A DNA stretch of 64,000 nt, from contig CAYPBJ010000004.1 in the NCBI GenBank assembly GCA_964408945.1, positions 82,247-146,246 of the forward strand. The letters are read 5' to 3'. The DNA is from VMCP01 sp964408945. GTDB taxonomy: Bacteria > Bacteroidota > Bacteroidia > NS11-12g > UBA955. Below, piece after piece: positions 1 through 8,390 of this stretch. A program made the position numbers and the translations under genes. The notes below the pieces were generated by a model. That model saw only the letters and a list, made by a program, of their open reading frames with translations, did not search any database and was not told the origin of the DNA. Within the stretch, counting starts at the first letter, position 1. Each line of letters starts with the position of its first letter.

Positions 1-183
1 AAATTAATGAGTTCTGAAGCTGTTGCCATTGAAATTTGGAAAGGCATAAAACAAAAACGTTGGTACATCATCATGACTCTTCAAGGGAAATTAGCCGTAT
101 TTATCAATAAATGGTTTCCAAAACTTGCAGATAGATTGACCTATAACGTCATTTCTAAAGAACCCGATAGCCCATTCAAATAA
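1..183 (+). CDS. Short-chain dehydrogenase/reductase, C-terminal fragment
   Basis: The reading frame is open from the first base and stops at 181-183; its start lies outside the window. About 60 residues are visible. They read like the C-terminal tail of an SDR-family oxidoreductase: an Ala-x-x-Ile-x-x-Gly-Ile segment followed by Lys-Lys/Arg-rich residues, then a hydrophobic-aromatic stretch with Lys-Trp-Phe-Pro (a helix that in many SDRs follows the Rossmann fold), ending in a charged tail. The catalytic Tyr-x-x-x-Lys and the nucleotide-binding site would lie upstream and cannot be checked. The MarC gene starts 3 bases downstream, so the two are probably co-transcribed. The family call is an inference from a short tail. 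Confidence 0.5.
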   Translation, partial: KLMSSEAVAIEIWKGIKQKRWYIIMTLQGKLAVFINKWFPKLADRLTYNVISKEPDSPFK

Positions 184-186
184 GCC

Positions 187-750
187 ATGAATATAAATAT
201 CAACGAAGTTATTACCGTGTTTTTTACCCTATTTGCGGTAATAGATATTCTCGGTGCAGTGCCAATTTTAGTGAGTTTAAAAAGAAAAATCCCTGACATT
301 CATCCTGGTAAAGTAACATTAGCTAGCTCTGCACTGATGATCGGATTTCTTTTCATTGGTGAGTATTTTTTAAAATACTTAGGGATTGATCTCGCATCTT
401 TTGCTCTAGCAGGTAGCATTGTGATGTTTATCTTGGGACTTGAAATGGTTCTAGGTGTTGATATTTTCAGAAATGACCCTGACACTCAAGCTGGAAGTAT
501 TGTACCTGTAGCCTTCCCCATTATTGCAGGATCAGGAACTCTTACCACTATATTATCACTAAAGGCAATTTACGATAAAACCACTATTTTAAGTGGTATT
601 ATACTAAATGTGGTATTGATTTTTATTGTTCTGAATGCCACCGGATGGTTTGAGCGTAAAATCGGAAAATCTGGAATGATGGTGATGAGAAAATTCTTCG
701 GAATAATTCTATTGGCAATTGCCGTTAAACTCTTTAAAACCAATCTTTAA
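187..750 (+). CDS. MarC family integral membrane protein
   Basis: A 187-residue, almost wholly hydrophobic protein with about six membrane segments. The Phe-Ala-Val-Ile-Asp pattern near residue 20 followed by a Pro, and the Gly-Leu-Glu-Met segment in the middle, are typical of the MarC/UPF0056 family, which usually has 190-215 residues. The family name comes from the mar locus of Escherichia coli, but no antibiotic-resistance role has been shown for MarC and its substrate is unsettled. The protein should sit in the inner membrane. The gene follows the dehydrogenase fragment by 3 bases, with no promoter visible in between, and converges on the glycosyltransferase gene 4 bases downstream. Confidence 0.85.
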   Translation: MNININEVITVFFTLFAVIDILGAVPILVSLKRKIPDIHPGKVTLASSALMIGFLFIGEYFLKYLGIDLASFALAGSIVMFILGLEMVLGVDIFRNDPDTQAGSIVPVAFPIIAGSGTLTTILSLKAIYDKTTILSGIILNVVLIFIVLNATGWFERKIGKSGMMVMRKFFGIILLAIAVKLFKTNL

Positions 751-754
751 GACT

Positions 755-1795
755 TTAGTCTAGGAGCGATTTATATAGTTCGTAATACTGATTACTGATG
801 TTTGTCGCATCCATTTTGGTCAGTAATTTAGTATAGTCGGGATGTTTTGATTGTGTGAGTTGTAAAATCGACTGGGAAATATCTGTCACATTTTTTGGAT
901 CAAACCAAATAACCGATTCGACGCCATTTACCAACTCCTGAAATACTGGGATTTTTGAAACTGCCATGGGAATTCCAATGGTTGCAGCCTCCACTAACGG
1001 GATTCCAAATCCCTCAGAAAAAGATGGATAGATAAATCCTGAACTCTTTATCAATAATTTCTCTAGTTGTTCATCTGAGGGATATTGATAAAATAGCACT
1101 CGATCAGTTAAATTCAAATTTACAACAAGCTTTCTTAGATCTTGCTCCAAATTGCCTTTTCCTGCTAAAATTAGATTATGTGGAAACAAATGACAGACTT
1201 TGGAAAAGGCATTAATCAAATTCAAATGGTTCTTCCTAGAAACATATGATGAGTGATATATGAAATAAGGAAATTCCAAATCTGGCACCCAAGATCCGAT
1301 TGAATATTTTGTTGAAATAGATTGATATAAAACTTTAATATTCAATCTTTTTCTAAAGTAATACTTATCGAGCTCAGATGTGTAATACTTCTTGATTTCA
1401 GAGGCGGTAAATTCACTAGTTGCAATAATGATATCTGCTCTTTTTAAAGCATACTGTGTTTTGAAATCATAAATCAATCTATCCAAAAAAGGATAATCAT
1501 TCGGACGGCTTTTAAATAGAACATCGTGAATGGTAACAACCGTTTTCATAGATGTTGGAAGATCAAATGGGATTTCATTCGATAATCCGTGAAATATATC
1601 TGCTCCCCATTTTGAAGCTGCCTTTCCAAGTCCGTACGACCTCCACCAGGGAAATGCACCATTGGGTTTATCCAATAAATTCACTTCAAGCTCCGATGCA
1701 TACTTTGATTTTAAACCATCCACCAAGGTTCGGGAGTAATTCCCGAGCCCTGATGAATTGTGAAAATATCTTTTTGCGTCGAAAGCAATTTTCAT
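755..1795 (-). CDS. Family 4 glycosyltransferase (GT-B fold)
   Basis: A 346-residue cytoplasmic or membrane-peripheral enzyme that should transfer a sugar from a nucleotide donor to an envelope glycan or similar acceptor. The N-terminus has the Gly-x-Gly-Asn-Tyr loop of GT4 enzymes. A Gly-Lys-Gly segment opens the donor domain, and near residues 255-269 the Glu-x7-Glu donor-binding motif is clear (Ser-Glu-Gly-Phe-Gly-Ile-Pro-Leu-Val-Glu). It lies 11 bases downstream of dapD on the same strand, so it is probably transcribed with it, although the pairing suggests no shared pathway. The specific sugar and acceptor cannot be read from the sequence. Confidence 0.88.
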   Translation of the reverse strand: MKIAFDAKRYFHNSSGLGNYSRTLVDGLKSKYASELEVNLLDKPNGAFPWWRSYGLGKAASKWGADIFHGLSNEIPFDLPTSMKTVVTIHDVLFKSRPNDYPFLDRLIYDFKTQYALKRADIIIATSEFTASEIKKYYTSELDKYYFRKRLNIKVLYQSISTKYSIGSWVPDLEFPYFIYHSSYVSRKNHLNLINAFSKVCHLFPHNLILAGKGNLEQDLRKLVVNLNLTDRVLFYQYPSDEQLEKLLIKSSGFIYPSFSEGFGIPLVEAATIGIPMAVSKIPVFQELVNGVESVIWFDPKNVTDISQSILQLTQSKHPDYTKLLTKMDATNISNQYYELYKSLLD

Positions 1796-1806
1796 GGAAC
1801 AATCGT

Positions 1807-2628
1807 TTAAACAGATACCCCGAAGTCTCTTAAAGCATCATTCAAAGTGGTTTTTTGGTCAGTGCTTTCTTTTCTTTGTCCAATGATCAAAGCGATGGGC
1901 ACATAAAATTCCCCACCTTTAAATTCTTTCTTGATGCTCGAAGGAATAACCACAGACCTTGGAGGTATGTATCCTTTCGGCAATTCTTCACCTGTATTGG
2001 CATCTATAATCTTAGTACTCATTGTAAGAGTCAATCCAGCGCCAAGAACAGCCTCCTTACCTACGTGAACTCCTTCAACAACAATGCATCTTGATCCTAC
2101 AAAGCATCCATCCTCAATGATCACTGGAGCTGCTTGAACAGGTTCTAAAACACCGCCAATTCCTACACCACCAGACAAATGCACATTTTTTCCAATTTGA
2201 GCGCAGCTTCCTACTGTTGCCCAAGTATCAACCATTGTTCCAGAATCTACGTAAGCTCCAATGTTCACATATGACGGCATAAGAATTACTCCTGGAGCAA
2301 TAAAAGCTCCATGTCTTGCAACCGCATGTGGAACCACGCGAATTCCCAATTCATCGTAATTCTTTTTCAATGGCATTTTATCGTAAAATTCCAATGGACC
2401 GGCATTGAATTTCTCCATCTGTCTAGTTGGGAAGTACATAATTACGGCCTTTTTAACCCAATCGTTCACTTGCCAAGTTCCATCTTCTAGAGGCTGAGCT
2501 ACTCTCAAATGCCCTTTGTCTAAGGCCTCAATAATTTCTTCAATAACTTTAACATTGGCAGATTCTTTTAAAAGTTCTCTGTTTTCCCAAATTTCCTCGA
2601 TAAGTGTGCGGTGGTTTTCCATTGTCAT
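1807..2628 (-). CDS. dapD: 2,3,4,5-tetrahydropyridine-2,6-dicarboxylate N-succinyltransferase
   Basis: DapD uses succinyl-CoA to acylate tetrahydrodipicolinate in the succinylase branch of the diaminopimelate/lysine pathway, feeding peptidoglycan and lysine. The 273-residue length equals the usual family size of about 274. The N-terminal helical domain is followed by a left-handed beta-helix of hexapeptide repeats (residues about 105-215, rich in Gly-x-x-x-Val/Ile units), and the C-terminal strand region contains the conserved Pro-Pro-Arg-Ser-Val-Val-Ile-Pro. The ATG start lies about 40 bases from the divergent peptidase start, and the space between carries a perfect palindrome at 2651-2668. 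The glycosyltransferase gene follows 11 bases downstream. Confidence 0.97.
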   Translation of the reverse strand: MTMENHRTLIEEIWENRELLKESANVKVIEEIIEALDKGHLRVAQPLEDGTWQVNDWVKKAVIMYFPTRQMEKFNAGPLEFYDKMPLKKNYDELGIRVVPHAVARHGAFIAPGVILMPSYVNIGAYVDSGTMVDTWATVGSCAQIGKNVHLSGGVGIGGVLEPVQAAPVIIEDGCFVGSRCIVVEGVHVGKEAVLGAGLTLTMSTKIIDANTGEELPKGYIPPRSVVIPSSIKKEFKGGEFYVPIALIIGQRKESTDQKTTLNDALRDFGVSV

Positions 2629-2650
2629 TTCCTAAATTGCAACAAAATTG

Positions 2651-2668
2651 TTTCGCAAAGTTGCGAAA
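2651..2668. promoter_or_regulatory. Perfect 8+8 bp palindrome between dapD and the peptidase
   Basis: The sequence TTTCGCAA-AG-TTGCGAAA is a perfect inverted repeat with a two-base centre, in the divergent intergenic region. It lies upstream of a near-consensus -7 box for dapD (CAATTTTG on the minus strand, 2644-2651) and just downstream of a possible box for the peptidase (TAAATTGC, 2633-2640). Its last base is the first base of the ATG at 2668. It could be a shared operator or a leader hairpin; no cognate regulator can be named. Confidence 0.45.
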
Positions 2669-4974
2669 TGTTTTTGAAGAGATATATGAGAGTAATTAAC
2701 AAAAATTTAGCGATGTGCCTTTTCGCCGCATCAATGTTTCCTCTATTTGGACAAATGTCAACTCCCAACTGGCAGGAAAAATCTAGAAATACGGTTTTTT
2801 TAGAACAAAAAGGAAGTAAAAATTTAACCATCGAAGACGCTTTCAATCCAAAGAACTACCCTTCTGGTCCCATATTTACTTCGTATCCCTCTTCGACTTT
2901 TGTTGCATATCAGTACATTAGAAATAAGGAGAAAGGGAACCATATTTATAAAGCCAATCCTGGAATGGGTGAATTGAAGTATTCTGAACAAATTTTGGTT
3001 CATTTTGATTCAGTACAAGCTGCCATGAAAACGTTAGGGGTTTCTGTTGGATTTTTAAGCTTCCATTTTGATACAGAAGAGGCCGGCTGGTTCTTGGCAG
3101 GTGATCAGGTTTTCAATTTTTTTCTCCGTCCCGGAGGACGTTTTGAAGCCTACTCCATGTTGAAGCTATCAAAAGACCGTGTAGCTGAAGAAATCTCTAC
3201 AACTGACCAAGCTTGTATTTATCCCAAGGGAAAAACCACCTGCAGAATGGCGGCTTATGTTGAAAATCACAACATTTACGTTTCAGATCTCGAAAAAACC
3301 ACTCAAATCACATTTGACGGACAAGAAGGTATTGTATACGGACAATCTGTTCATAGAAATGAATTTGGCATCACCAAAGGGTTGTTTTGGTCACCTAACG
3401 CTCACAAATTGGCTTTTTACCGAATGGACGAGCGCAGGGTCACAAAGTACCCCATGTTTTCTATCAACGAACGACCTGCAAAACCAACTGAAATTAGATA
3501 TCCCATGGCTGGAGACAGCAGTCATACAGTAACCATAGGAGTTTATGACCCTTACACAGGAAAAAGCGTTTATTTAAAGACAGACGGCGAATATGATCAA
3601 TATTTAACCAATGTAACTTGGTCTCCCGATTCAAAATCCATTTTCATTGCTCGTGTAAATCGTGGTCAAAACAAAATGGACCTTTTAGAGTACTCTTCTG
3701 AAACTGGTGAACTGTTAAAATATCATTTTTCAGAATCAGATTCTAAATACGTAGAACCAGAAAACGGACCCATATTTCTTGGAAGTACAAATAAATTCAT
3801 TTGGCAAAGCGAACTTGACGGTTTCAATAAGTTGTATTTGTACTCAAATGGAAAAGTAACCAAACTTCAACTTCCCGAAGGCATTTACGAAGTAACTGAA
3901 GTTTTGGGCCTTTCTTCAGATGAAAAAACCATTATTTGTGTGGGAACTTATAACACTGCATTAAATAGAGCCATTTTCAAAATTGATATCACAAAAAATA
4001 AAAGTGAGTTGATCAATTATAATTTGGGCGGCGCACCTTCATTGGTATTTCATAAAATGAATCCTTTTATTGTGGCAACTTGCAGTCATATCAATGTAAA
4101 TCGAGAAATTATTGCCATAAACTGGACTGAGAAAATGAATCAAAAGGTATATACCATACCAACATTGCTTTATGAAAACAAAAACCCCATCGAAGATTTC
4201 AATATCGGGAAAATAGAATTGAGCAGCATTGAGCATTCAACTGACAAGGTTACCTTGTTTACTAGAACCTTCTACCCTCCTAATTTTGATGCTACAAAGA
4301 AGTATCCTGTGGTAGTTTATGTTTATGGTGGCCCACATGCGCAAATGGTTACCAACTCTTGGTTAGGCGGCGGAAACTTATGGATGGCATACATGGCTTC
4401 AAAAGGATATATTGTTTTTACCCTTGATAACAGAGGTTCTTCTCATCGCGGATTTGAGTTTGAAAGTGCAGTACATAGGCAATTGGGCACCCTAGAAATG
4501 TCTGATCAATTGGCTGGACTAGAATGGTTGAAGTCCCAGTCTTATATAGATTCATCGAGAATTGGCGTTCATGGTTGGAGCTTCGGTGGATTTATGACTA
4601 CGAGTTTAATGACAAGACAAGCAGGTAAGTATAAGGTAGGTGTTGCTGGTGGGCCGGTTATTGATTGGAAATACTATGAAATCATGTATACCGAGCGATA
4701 CATGGATAAACCTGAAGAAAATCCTGAAGGATATAATGCAAATAACTTGATCAACCATGCTGATAAATTGCAAGGCAGGTTGTTGCAAATCCATGGAGCT
4801 GATGACGATGTTGTTGTTTGGCAGCACAGTATGATGTTTGTTAAAAAATCAGTTGAATTATCTAATCCTAATCTAGATTATTTTGTCTACCCAGGACATA
4901 AACACAATGTGTCTGGACGTGACAGAATTCATCTTTACAAAAAAGTGAGTCAATACTTCTTTGATCATTTATAA
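2668..4974 (+). CDS. Dipeptidyl-peptidase IV family serine peptidase (S9B), secreted
   Basis: A periplasmic or surface exopeptidase predicted to release dipeptides or tripeptides with Pro at the penultimate position. The start is followed by a signal peptide (Lys/Arg, then Ala-Met-Cys-Leu-Phe-Ala-Ala). The beta-propeller has the Asp-Glu-Arg-Arg-Val element typical of DPP IV. The hydrolase domain has the nucleophile elbow Gly-Trp-Ser-Phe-Gly-Gly near residue 638, Tyr-Thr-Glu-Arg-Tyr-Met, His-Gly-Ala-Asp-Asp-Asp near 712, and the His of Gly-His-Lys-His near 745, so the triad is complete. The start could be 2668 or the in-frame ATG at 2686, which gives a tidier signal peptide; an upstream ATG at 2611 would overlap dapD. 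The lyase-like gene follows 5 bases downstream. Confidence 0.92.
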   Translation: MFLKRYMRVINKNLAMCLFAASMFPLFGQMSTPNWQEKSRNTVFLEQKGSKNLTIEDAFNPKNYPSGPIFTSYPSSTFVAYQYIRNKEKGNHIYKANPGMGELKYSEQILVHFDSVQAAMKTLGVSVGFLSFHFDTEEAGWFLAGDQVFNFFLRPGGRFEAYSMLKLSKDRVAEEISTTDQACIYPKGKTTCRMAAYVENHNIYVSDLEKTTQITFDGQEGIVYGQSVHRNEFGITKGLFWSPNAHKLAFYRMDERRVTKYPMFSINERPAKPTEIRYPMAGDSSHTVTIGVYDPYTGKSVYLKTDGEYDQYLTNVTWSPDSKSIFIARVNRGQNKMDLLEYSSETGELLKYHFSESDSKYVEPENGPIFLGSTNKFIWQSELDGFNKLYLYSNGKVTKLQLPEGIYEVTEVLGLSSDEKTIICVGTYNTALNRAIFKIDITKNKSELINYNLGGAPSLVFHKMNPFIVATCSHINVNREIIAINWTEKMNQKVYTIPTLLYENKNPIEDFNIGKIELSSIEHSTDKVTLFTRTFYPPNFDATKKYPVVVYVYGGPHAQMVTNSWLGGGNLWMAYMASKGYIVFTLDNRGSSHRGFEFESAVHRQLGTLEMSDQLAGLEWLKSQSYIDSSRIGVHGWSFGGFMTTSLMTRQAGKYKVGVAGGPVIDWKYYEIMYTERYMDKPEENPEGYNANNLINHADKLQGRLLQIHGADDDVVVWQHSMMFVKKSVELSNPNLDYFVYPGHKHNVSGRDRIHLYKKVSQYFFDHL

Positions 4975-4979
4975 TTAAA

Positions 4980-5834
4980 ATGGGCAATTTCAATTACAAC
5001 GGTGAGAATGTAGAGGTGGTTGAATGCCCGAGGGATGCCATGCAAGGGATAAAGCAATTTATCCCAACTGAAACTAAGATAAAATATATTAGCAAGTTAC
5101 TTGCTCAGAATTTTGATGTTCTAGATTGTGGAAGCTTTGTCAGTCCGGCAGCAGTGCCTCAAATGGCTGACACTGCCGAAGTAATAGAGGCAATAAGTAA
5201 AATTGAAACCTCCACTAAGTTATTAGTCATTGTGGCCAATGAGAGAGGAGCAATAAGAGCTGCTGCTTTTCCCAAAATAAAATATTTGGGGTATCCGTTT
5301 TCAATCAGTGAAACATTTCAGCGGCGAAATACCAATCAAACACGCCAAGATGCATTTTTACAATTGGCTAAAATACAAGAAATTGCCTTAGCTTCAGGCA
5401 AACAAGTGGTTGCATATATCAGTATGGCTTTTGGAAATCCGTATGGAGATGACCACAACAATGAAATGATTCAGGAGTGGTCTGAGAAAATTGCGGGTTT
5501 AGGAATCAGAGTAATCAGTTTGGCAGACACAACAGGTCTTGCCACGCCAGAACAAATAGAAATAACCTATAAAAAAATCATTCCGCATCTTCCGCATGTA
5601 AAAATCGGTGGCCATTTCCATGCGACTTTAGCTGAATCATCAACAAAGATAGAGGCGGCCTTGAGAGGTGGTTGTAGACGACTTGATGGGGCTATTTTAG
5701 GTTTCGGAGGGTGTCCATTCGCTAATGATGAACTAATTGGGAACGTGCCTACCGAGTTACTCATGGAAAAGTTAGGCAAAAAAATTGGCCGCGACTTACT
5801 AGAAGAGGCGGCCAAAGCATACAGTGGTTTTTAA
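4980..5834 (+). CDS. Hydroxymethylglutaryl-CoA lyase family enzyme
   Basis: A TIM-barrel enzyme of the HMGL-like/DRE-TIM superfamily, 284 residues. HMG-CoA lyase cleaves HMG-CoA to acetyl-CoA and acetoacetate at the end of leucine degradation. Visible signatures are the Pro-Arg-Asp of the strand-1 loop (residues about 17-19), Gly-Gly-His-Phe-His for the divalent metal, and Gly-Gly-Cys-Pro-Phe-Ala near residues 243-248 carrying the reactive Cys, followed by Asn and Pro-Thr-Glu. This combination favours HMG-CoA lyase over isopropylmalate or homocitrate synthases. No other leucine-degradation gene is in the window. The gene follows the peptidase by 5 bases and converges on the XRE regulator gene. 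Confidence 0.88.
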   Translation: MGNFNYNGENVEVVECPRDAMQGIKQFIPTETKIKYISKLLAQNFDVLDCGSFVSPAAVPQMADTAEVIEAISKIETSTKLLVIVANERGAIRAAAFPKIKYLGYPFSISETFQRRNTNQTRQDAFLQLAKIQEIALASGKQVVAYISMAFGNPYGDDHNNEMIQEWSEKIAGLGIRVISLADTTGLATPEQIEITYKKIIPHLPHVKIGGHFHATLAESSTKIEAALRGGCRRLDGAILGFGGCPFANDELIGNVPTELLMEKLGKKIGRDLLEEAAKAYSGF

Positions 5835-5842
5835 TTCATTGA

Positions 5843-6166
5843 TTAATGCACCTTTTGGTATCTCAATAATTCAATGATTACATCTAATTTTTGCAAGATA
5901 GAATCGTTGTAATCTGATTCTTTTGCTCTGATAATGATTGATGAAGGGTTTGTTTGATTGCCTGAATCTTCATTTTCAAATAAATCGAAAGGAGATATTC
6001 CCAAAGCTTCACATATTTTCTCCATGGTATCTACTCTCATGGACTGCTTTTTAAGCATATAGTGAAAACCTTGTTCGCTCAACCCACATAATCTTGCTAA
6101 CTCTTTAATCGGGATTCTCTTCGCCGCAGCAAGATTTTTAATCTTGTTGTAATCTAATTTACTCAC
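5843..6166 (-). CDS. XRE-family helix-turn-helix regulator
   Basis: A 107-residue DNA-binding protein. Residues about 5-65 form a Cro/CI-type five-helix HTH domain (Ile-Lys-Glu-Leu-Ala-Arg, Gly-Leu-Ser-Glu-Gln-Gly-Phe, then Met-Glu-Lys-Ile-Cys-Glu-Ala-Leu-Gly and a Pro-Phe-Asp-Leu-Phe ending). The C-terminal 40 residues are polar with a short amphipathic helix that may mediate dimerisation. The start codon is GTG at 6166, preceded by a purine-rich AAGGAA; no ATG fits the domain. An imperfect palindrome at 6193-6225 lies just upstream and would suit autoregulation. The target genes are unknown. Confidence 0.85.
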   Translation of the reverse strand: MSKLDYNKIKNLAAAKRIPIKELARLCGLSEQGFHYMLKKQSMRVDTMEKICEALGISPFDLFENEDSGNQTNPSSIIIRAKESDYNDSILQKLDVIIELLRYQKVH

Positions 6167-6192
6167 TTCCTTTTTGGTATTAGTTTATCATA

Positions 6193-6225
6193 TTATACTT
6201 ATGCATTTATCAGCATAATGTATAA
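6193..6225. promoter_or_regulatory. Imperfect palindrome upstream of the XRE gene
   Basis: TTATACTTATGC (6193-6204) and GCATAATGTATAA (6213-6225) are inverted repeats matching over 12 positions with one bulged base. The element begins 27 bases upstream of the XRE start codon, where a promoter and operator would be expected. The rest of the 151-base gap (6167-6317) is AT-rich and holds nothing else I can name. Confidence 0.4.
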
Positions 6226-6317
6226 ACTGACTTTTTACTTTTTTATTTTGCAAGGAAATAAGAAAATTTCATTATGACAATAGTAGGACTGAAATTAAAA
6301 TTAACAATAATGGATTT

Positions 6318-7052
6318 CTAGTTTTTAATTCTATTCTTGCTCAATATGGAATTTACGGCCTCTTTGTAATTTTTACCAATGGGCACTTCTACTCCATCTT
6401 CAAGTATAATGGTTGAATTTTGAATGGCTTTTATTTTATTCAATGCAATAATAAAACTCCTGTGAATTCTTATGAATTGATCTTTAGGCAGTCCAGCTTC
6501 CATATTTCTCATTGTTTGAAGGGTTACAATTCTTTTATCGGCAGATACCCAGATTTTCACGTAATCAGCAAAGGCTTCGATGTGATGAATTTCATTAAAA
6601 AAGATTTTTTGAAATTCACCATCAACTTTGACATAAACGTAATCATTTTCCGTATTGGCTGGTTCAACGGTAATTGAAGATCTGTACTCGAGATATTCTT
6701 CTAATCTCTTTATAGCTTTATTCAATCTATCTGGTGAAATAGGCTTTAGCATATAATCTAAAGCTTCAAATTCAAAGGCTTCAGCAGCATAGTCGGAAAA
6801 TGCTGTTGTAAAAATAACTGCATAAGGCATTGGATATTGACTTTTAACAAAGTCTAACCCAGTTTCACCCGGCATTTGAATGTCTGTAAAAACAACATCT
6901 GGAGAGAGTGATGATAATTGCTCAGATAGACCTTGGGTAGAAGAAAACGTACCCACAATTTGAATATTAGAATATGCTTTTAAAAGACTTTCCAATACGG
7001 TGATTGCCAATGGTTCATCATCAATGATAACAGCTTTAATTTGATTGTTCAT
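6318..7052 (-). CDS. LytTR-family response regulator
   Basis: A 244-residue transcription factor of the LytR/AlgR class. The receiver domain (residues 5-125) has the acidic Asp-Asp-Glu near 11-13, the phospho-acceptor Asp57 in a Phe-Thr-Asp-Ile-Gln-Met-Pro context and Lys103 in Met-Leu-Lys-Pro. The C-terminal LytTR beta-fold domain (about 138-240) has the Ile-His-His-Ile-Glu-Ala and Phe-Ile-Arg-Ile-His-Arg-Ser-Phe segments typical of this DNA-binding family. It lies one base downstream of its histidine kinase gene, so they form one operon. The regulon is unknown. Confidence 0.95.
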   Translation of the reverse strand: MNNQIKAVIIDDEPLAITVLESLLKAYSNIQIVGTFSSTQGLSEQLSSLSPDVVFTDIQMPGETGLDFVKSQYPMPYAVIFTTAFSDYAAEAFEFEALDYMLKPISPDRLNKAIKRLEEYLEYRSSITVEPANTENDYVYVKVDGEFQKIFFNEIHHIEAFADYVKIWVSADKRIVTLQTMRNMEAGLPKDQFIRIHRSFIIALNKIKAIQNSTIILEDGVEVPIGKNYKEAVNSILSKNRIKN

Positions 7053-7053
7053 G

Positions 7054-8097
7054 TTAAATATTTATTATAAGATCCACACGATACACCCCATCTTTTGCAG
7101 ATGATTTTAAATCATGTTCGTTAGGATAGATTAAATTAAGTCGTTTTTTTATGTTTTGCAATCCGATACCCCCTAATTCTTCGTTTTTCTTCGACGGGAT
7201 AAAAGAATTTTCGATAAGAAATCGGAATCCTTTGGGTGTCTTGTTTGCAAACAATCTTATGAATCTATGATCAGGTAGCACAGATTCAGAATGTTTGAAT
7301 GCATTTTCTACCAAAGTAAGAAATAACATAGGTTCAACTGGTTCATCATTCAAATCCTCCTCAATATTGACATCAATTTTAACTTTATCACCCAATCTAA
7401 GTCTTTCAATTGAAACATAATCTGCAACGTGAGCCATTTCTTTTTTAACAGATACTTTTCCTTGGTTGCTCTCATAAAGAATGTAACGTAGAATATTTGA
7501 CAATCTTAAAACTACCTCTGGAGCCGCATCTGATTTTGACAAGGTTAGAGCATACAAATTGTTCAAAGAATTAAACAAGAAATGTGGGTTAATCTGTGAT
7601 TTTAAAAATTTCAATTCCGTTTGTAATTGAATTTGCCTAAGGTCTTTATTTATTTTTTGATCGCCATACCACTGCTTTACTAATTTAAGCACCATAGTTA
7701 ATATGACCGAAAAAATCACATTTATTACCAGAAACAAGAAAAATGTATCTGACCAAACGAGATTTTGAAGTTCGGCATTATTAATTACCATGTGAACCAA
7801 AATGCTCAGCGGAAAGCATACACTGAGGATTCCCAGGGATAAGCTAATTAGATAAATCAAATAGTGCCTATTTAGCAGAAACCTTGGAATCAAGAAATCA
7901 TTATTAAAATATGCAATTACAGCATGCAATACTAAAATACCGTTAGCAATGATAAAGGACTCAAAAGAATTCACCCCAAGGGGCAAAACAAAGCTATAAA
8001 TCCATGCATATGAAGTCCAAAACAATAGATGGTCTAACTTCCAACTCAGAAAGTTATGTTCAAGTCTTTGGAGGTATGTTTTTTGAGGATTTGGCAA
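7054..8097 (-). CDS. LytS/YehU-type sensor histidine kinase
   Basis: A 347-residue inner-membrane kinase, partner of the adjacent LytTR regulator. About four membrane segments occupy residues 25-140. The His_kinase domain follows with the phospho-acceptor His172 in Asn-Pro-His-Phe-Leu-Phe-Asn-Ser-Leu-Asn-Asn, Asn265 in Leu-Val-Glu-Asn-Ala-Phe-Lys-His, and a degenerate ATP-lid Gly-Ile-Gly-Leu-Gln-Asn near 313. No extracellular sensor domain is present, so the membrane part itself probably senses the signal. No ATG is usable: the best start is TTG at 8097, 4 bases after the stop of the small membrane protein, so translational coupling is likely. Confidence 0.92.
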   Translation of the reverse strand: MPNPQKTYLQRLEHNFLSWKLDHLLFWTSYAWIYSFVLPLGVNSFESFIIANGILVLHAVIAYFNNDFLIPRFLLNRHYLIYLISLSLGILSVCFPLSILVHMVINNAELQNLVWSDTFFLFLVINVIFSVILTMVLKLVKQWYGDQKINKDLRQIQLQTELKFLKSQINPHFLFNSLNNLYALTLSKSDAAPEVVLRLSNILRYILYESNQGKVSVKKEMAHVADYVSIERLRLGDKVKIDVNIEEDLNDEPVEPMLFLTLVENAFKHSESVLPDHRFIRLFANKTPKGFRFLIENSFIPSKKNEELGGIGLQNIKKRLNLIYPNEHDLKSSAKDGVYRVDLIINI

Positions 8098-8101
8098 ACG
8101 A

Positions 8102-8323
8102 TTAATTACCGATGTTTCTAAACAATTCTAAACCAATGTTTAAAATTCTTTCGGTATTTAAAATTCTTGTACTAGAATGAGCCGCTGAATGCAGAAAATC
8201 TAATGAAAATAACTTTGGAGTGTTGCTTTCTGCAAAATAATAACTAGCTGCAATGTAACCGACCAAATTAATGACAAGCAGGCCGATCAATATGATGATT
8301 TTCTTATTTACTTTCTGTGCCAT
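8102..8323 (-). CDS. Small single-pass membrane protein ahead of the kinase
   Basis: A 73-residue protein I do not recognise. It has a short Lys-rich N-terminus, one hydrophobic segment at about residues 9-30, and a 40-residue tail with no motifs beyond His-Ser-Ala-Ala-His. The N-terminus is probably cytoplasmic, with the tail in the periplasm. It is the first gene of the run that continues into the LytS-type kinase 4 bases later and the LytTR regulator, so a role as an accessory sensor or modulator is possible, but that is inference from position only. It has an ATG start and codon use like its neighbours. Confidence 0.6.
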   Translation of the reverse strand: MAQKVNKKIIILIGLLVINLVGYIAASYYFAESNTPKLFSLDFLHSAAHSSTRILNTERILNIGLELFRNIGN

Positions 8324-8390
8324 AATTTAAATATCTAATATCAATATTTATGCCAATTGAGTGTTAGACGTATTTAAGTGACAAAATGTT

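Noticed and set aside
6274..6321. 15-codon open frame on the plus strand in the gap upstream of the XRE gene
   Set aside because: Very short, overlaps the end of the LytTR gene, and has no supporting signal beyond AT-rich sequence.
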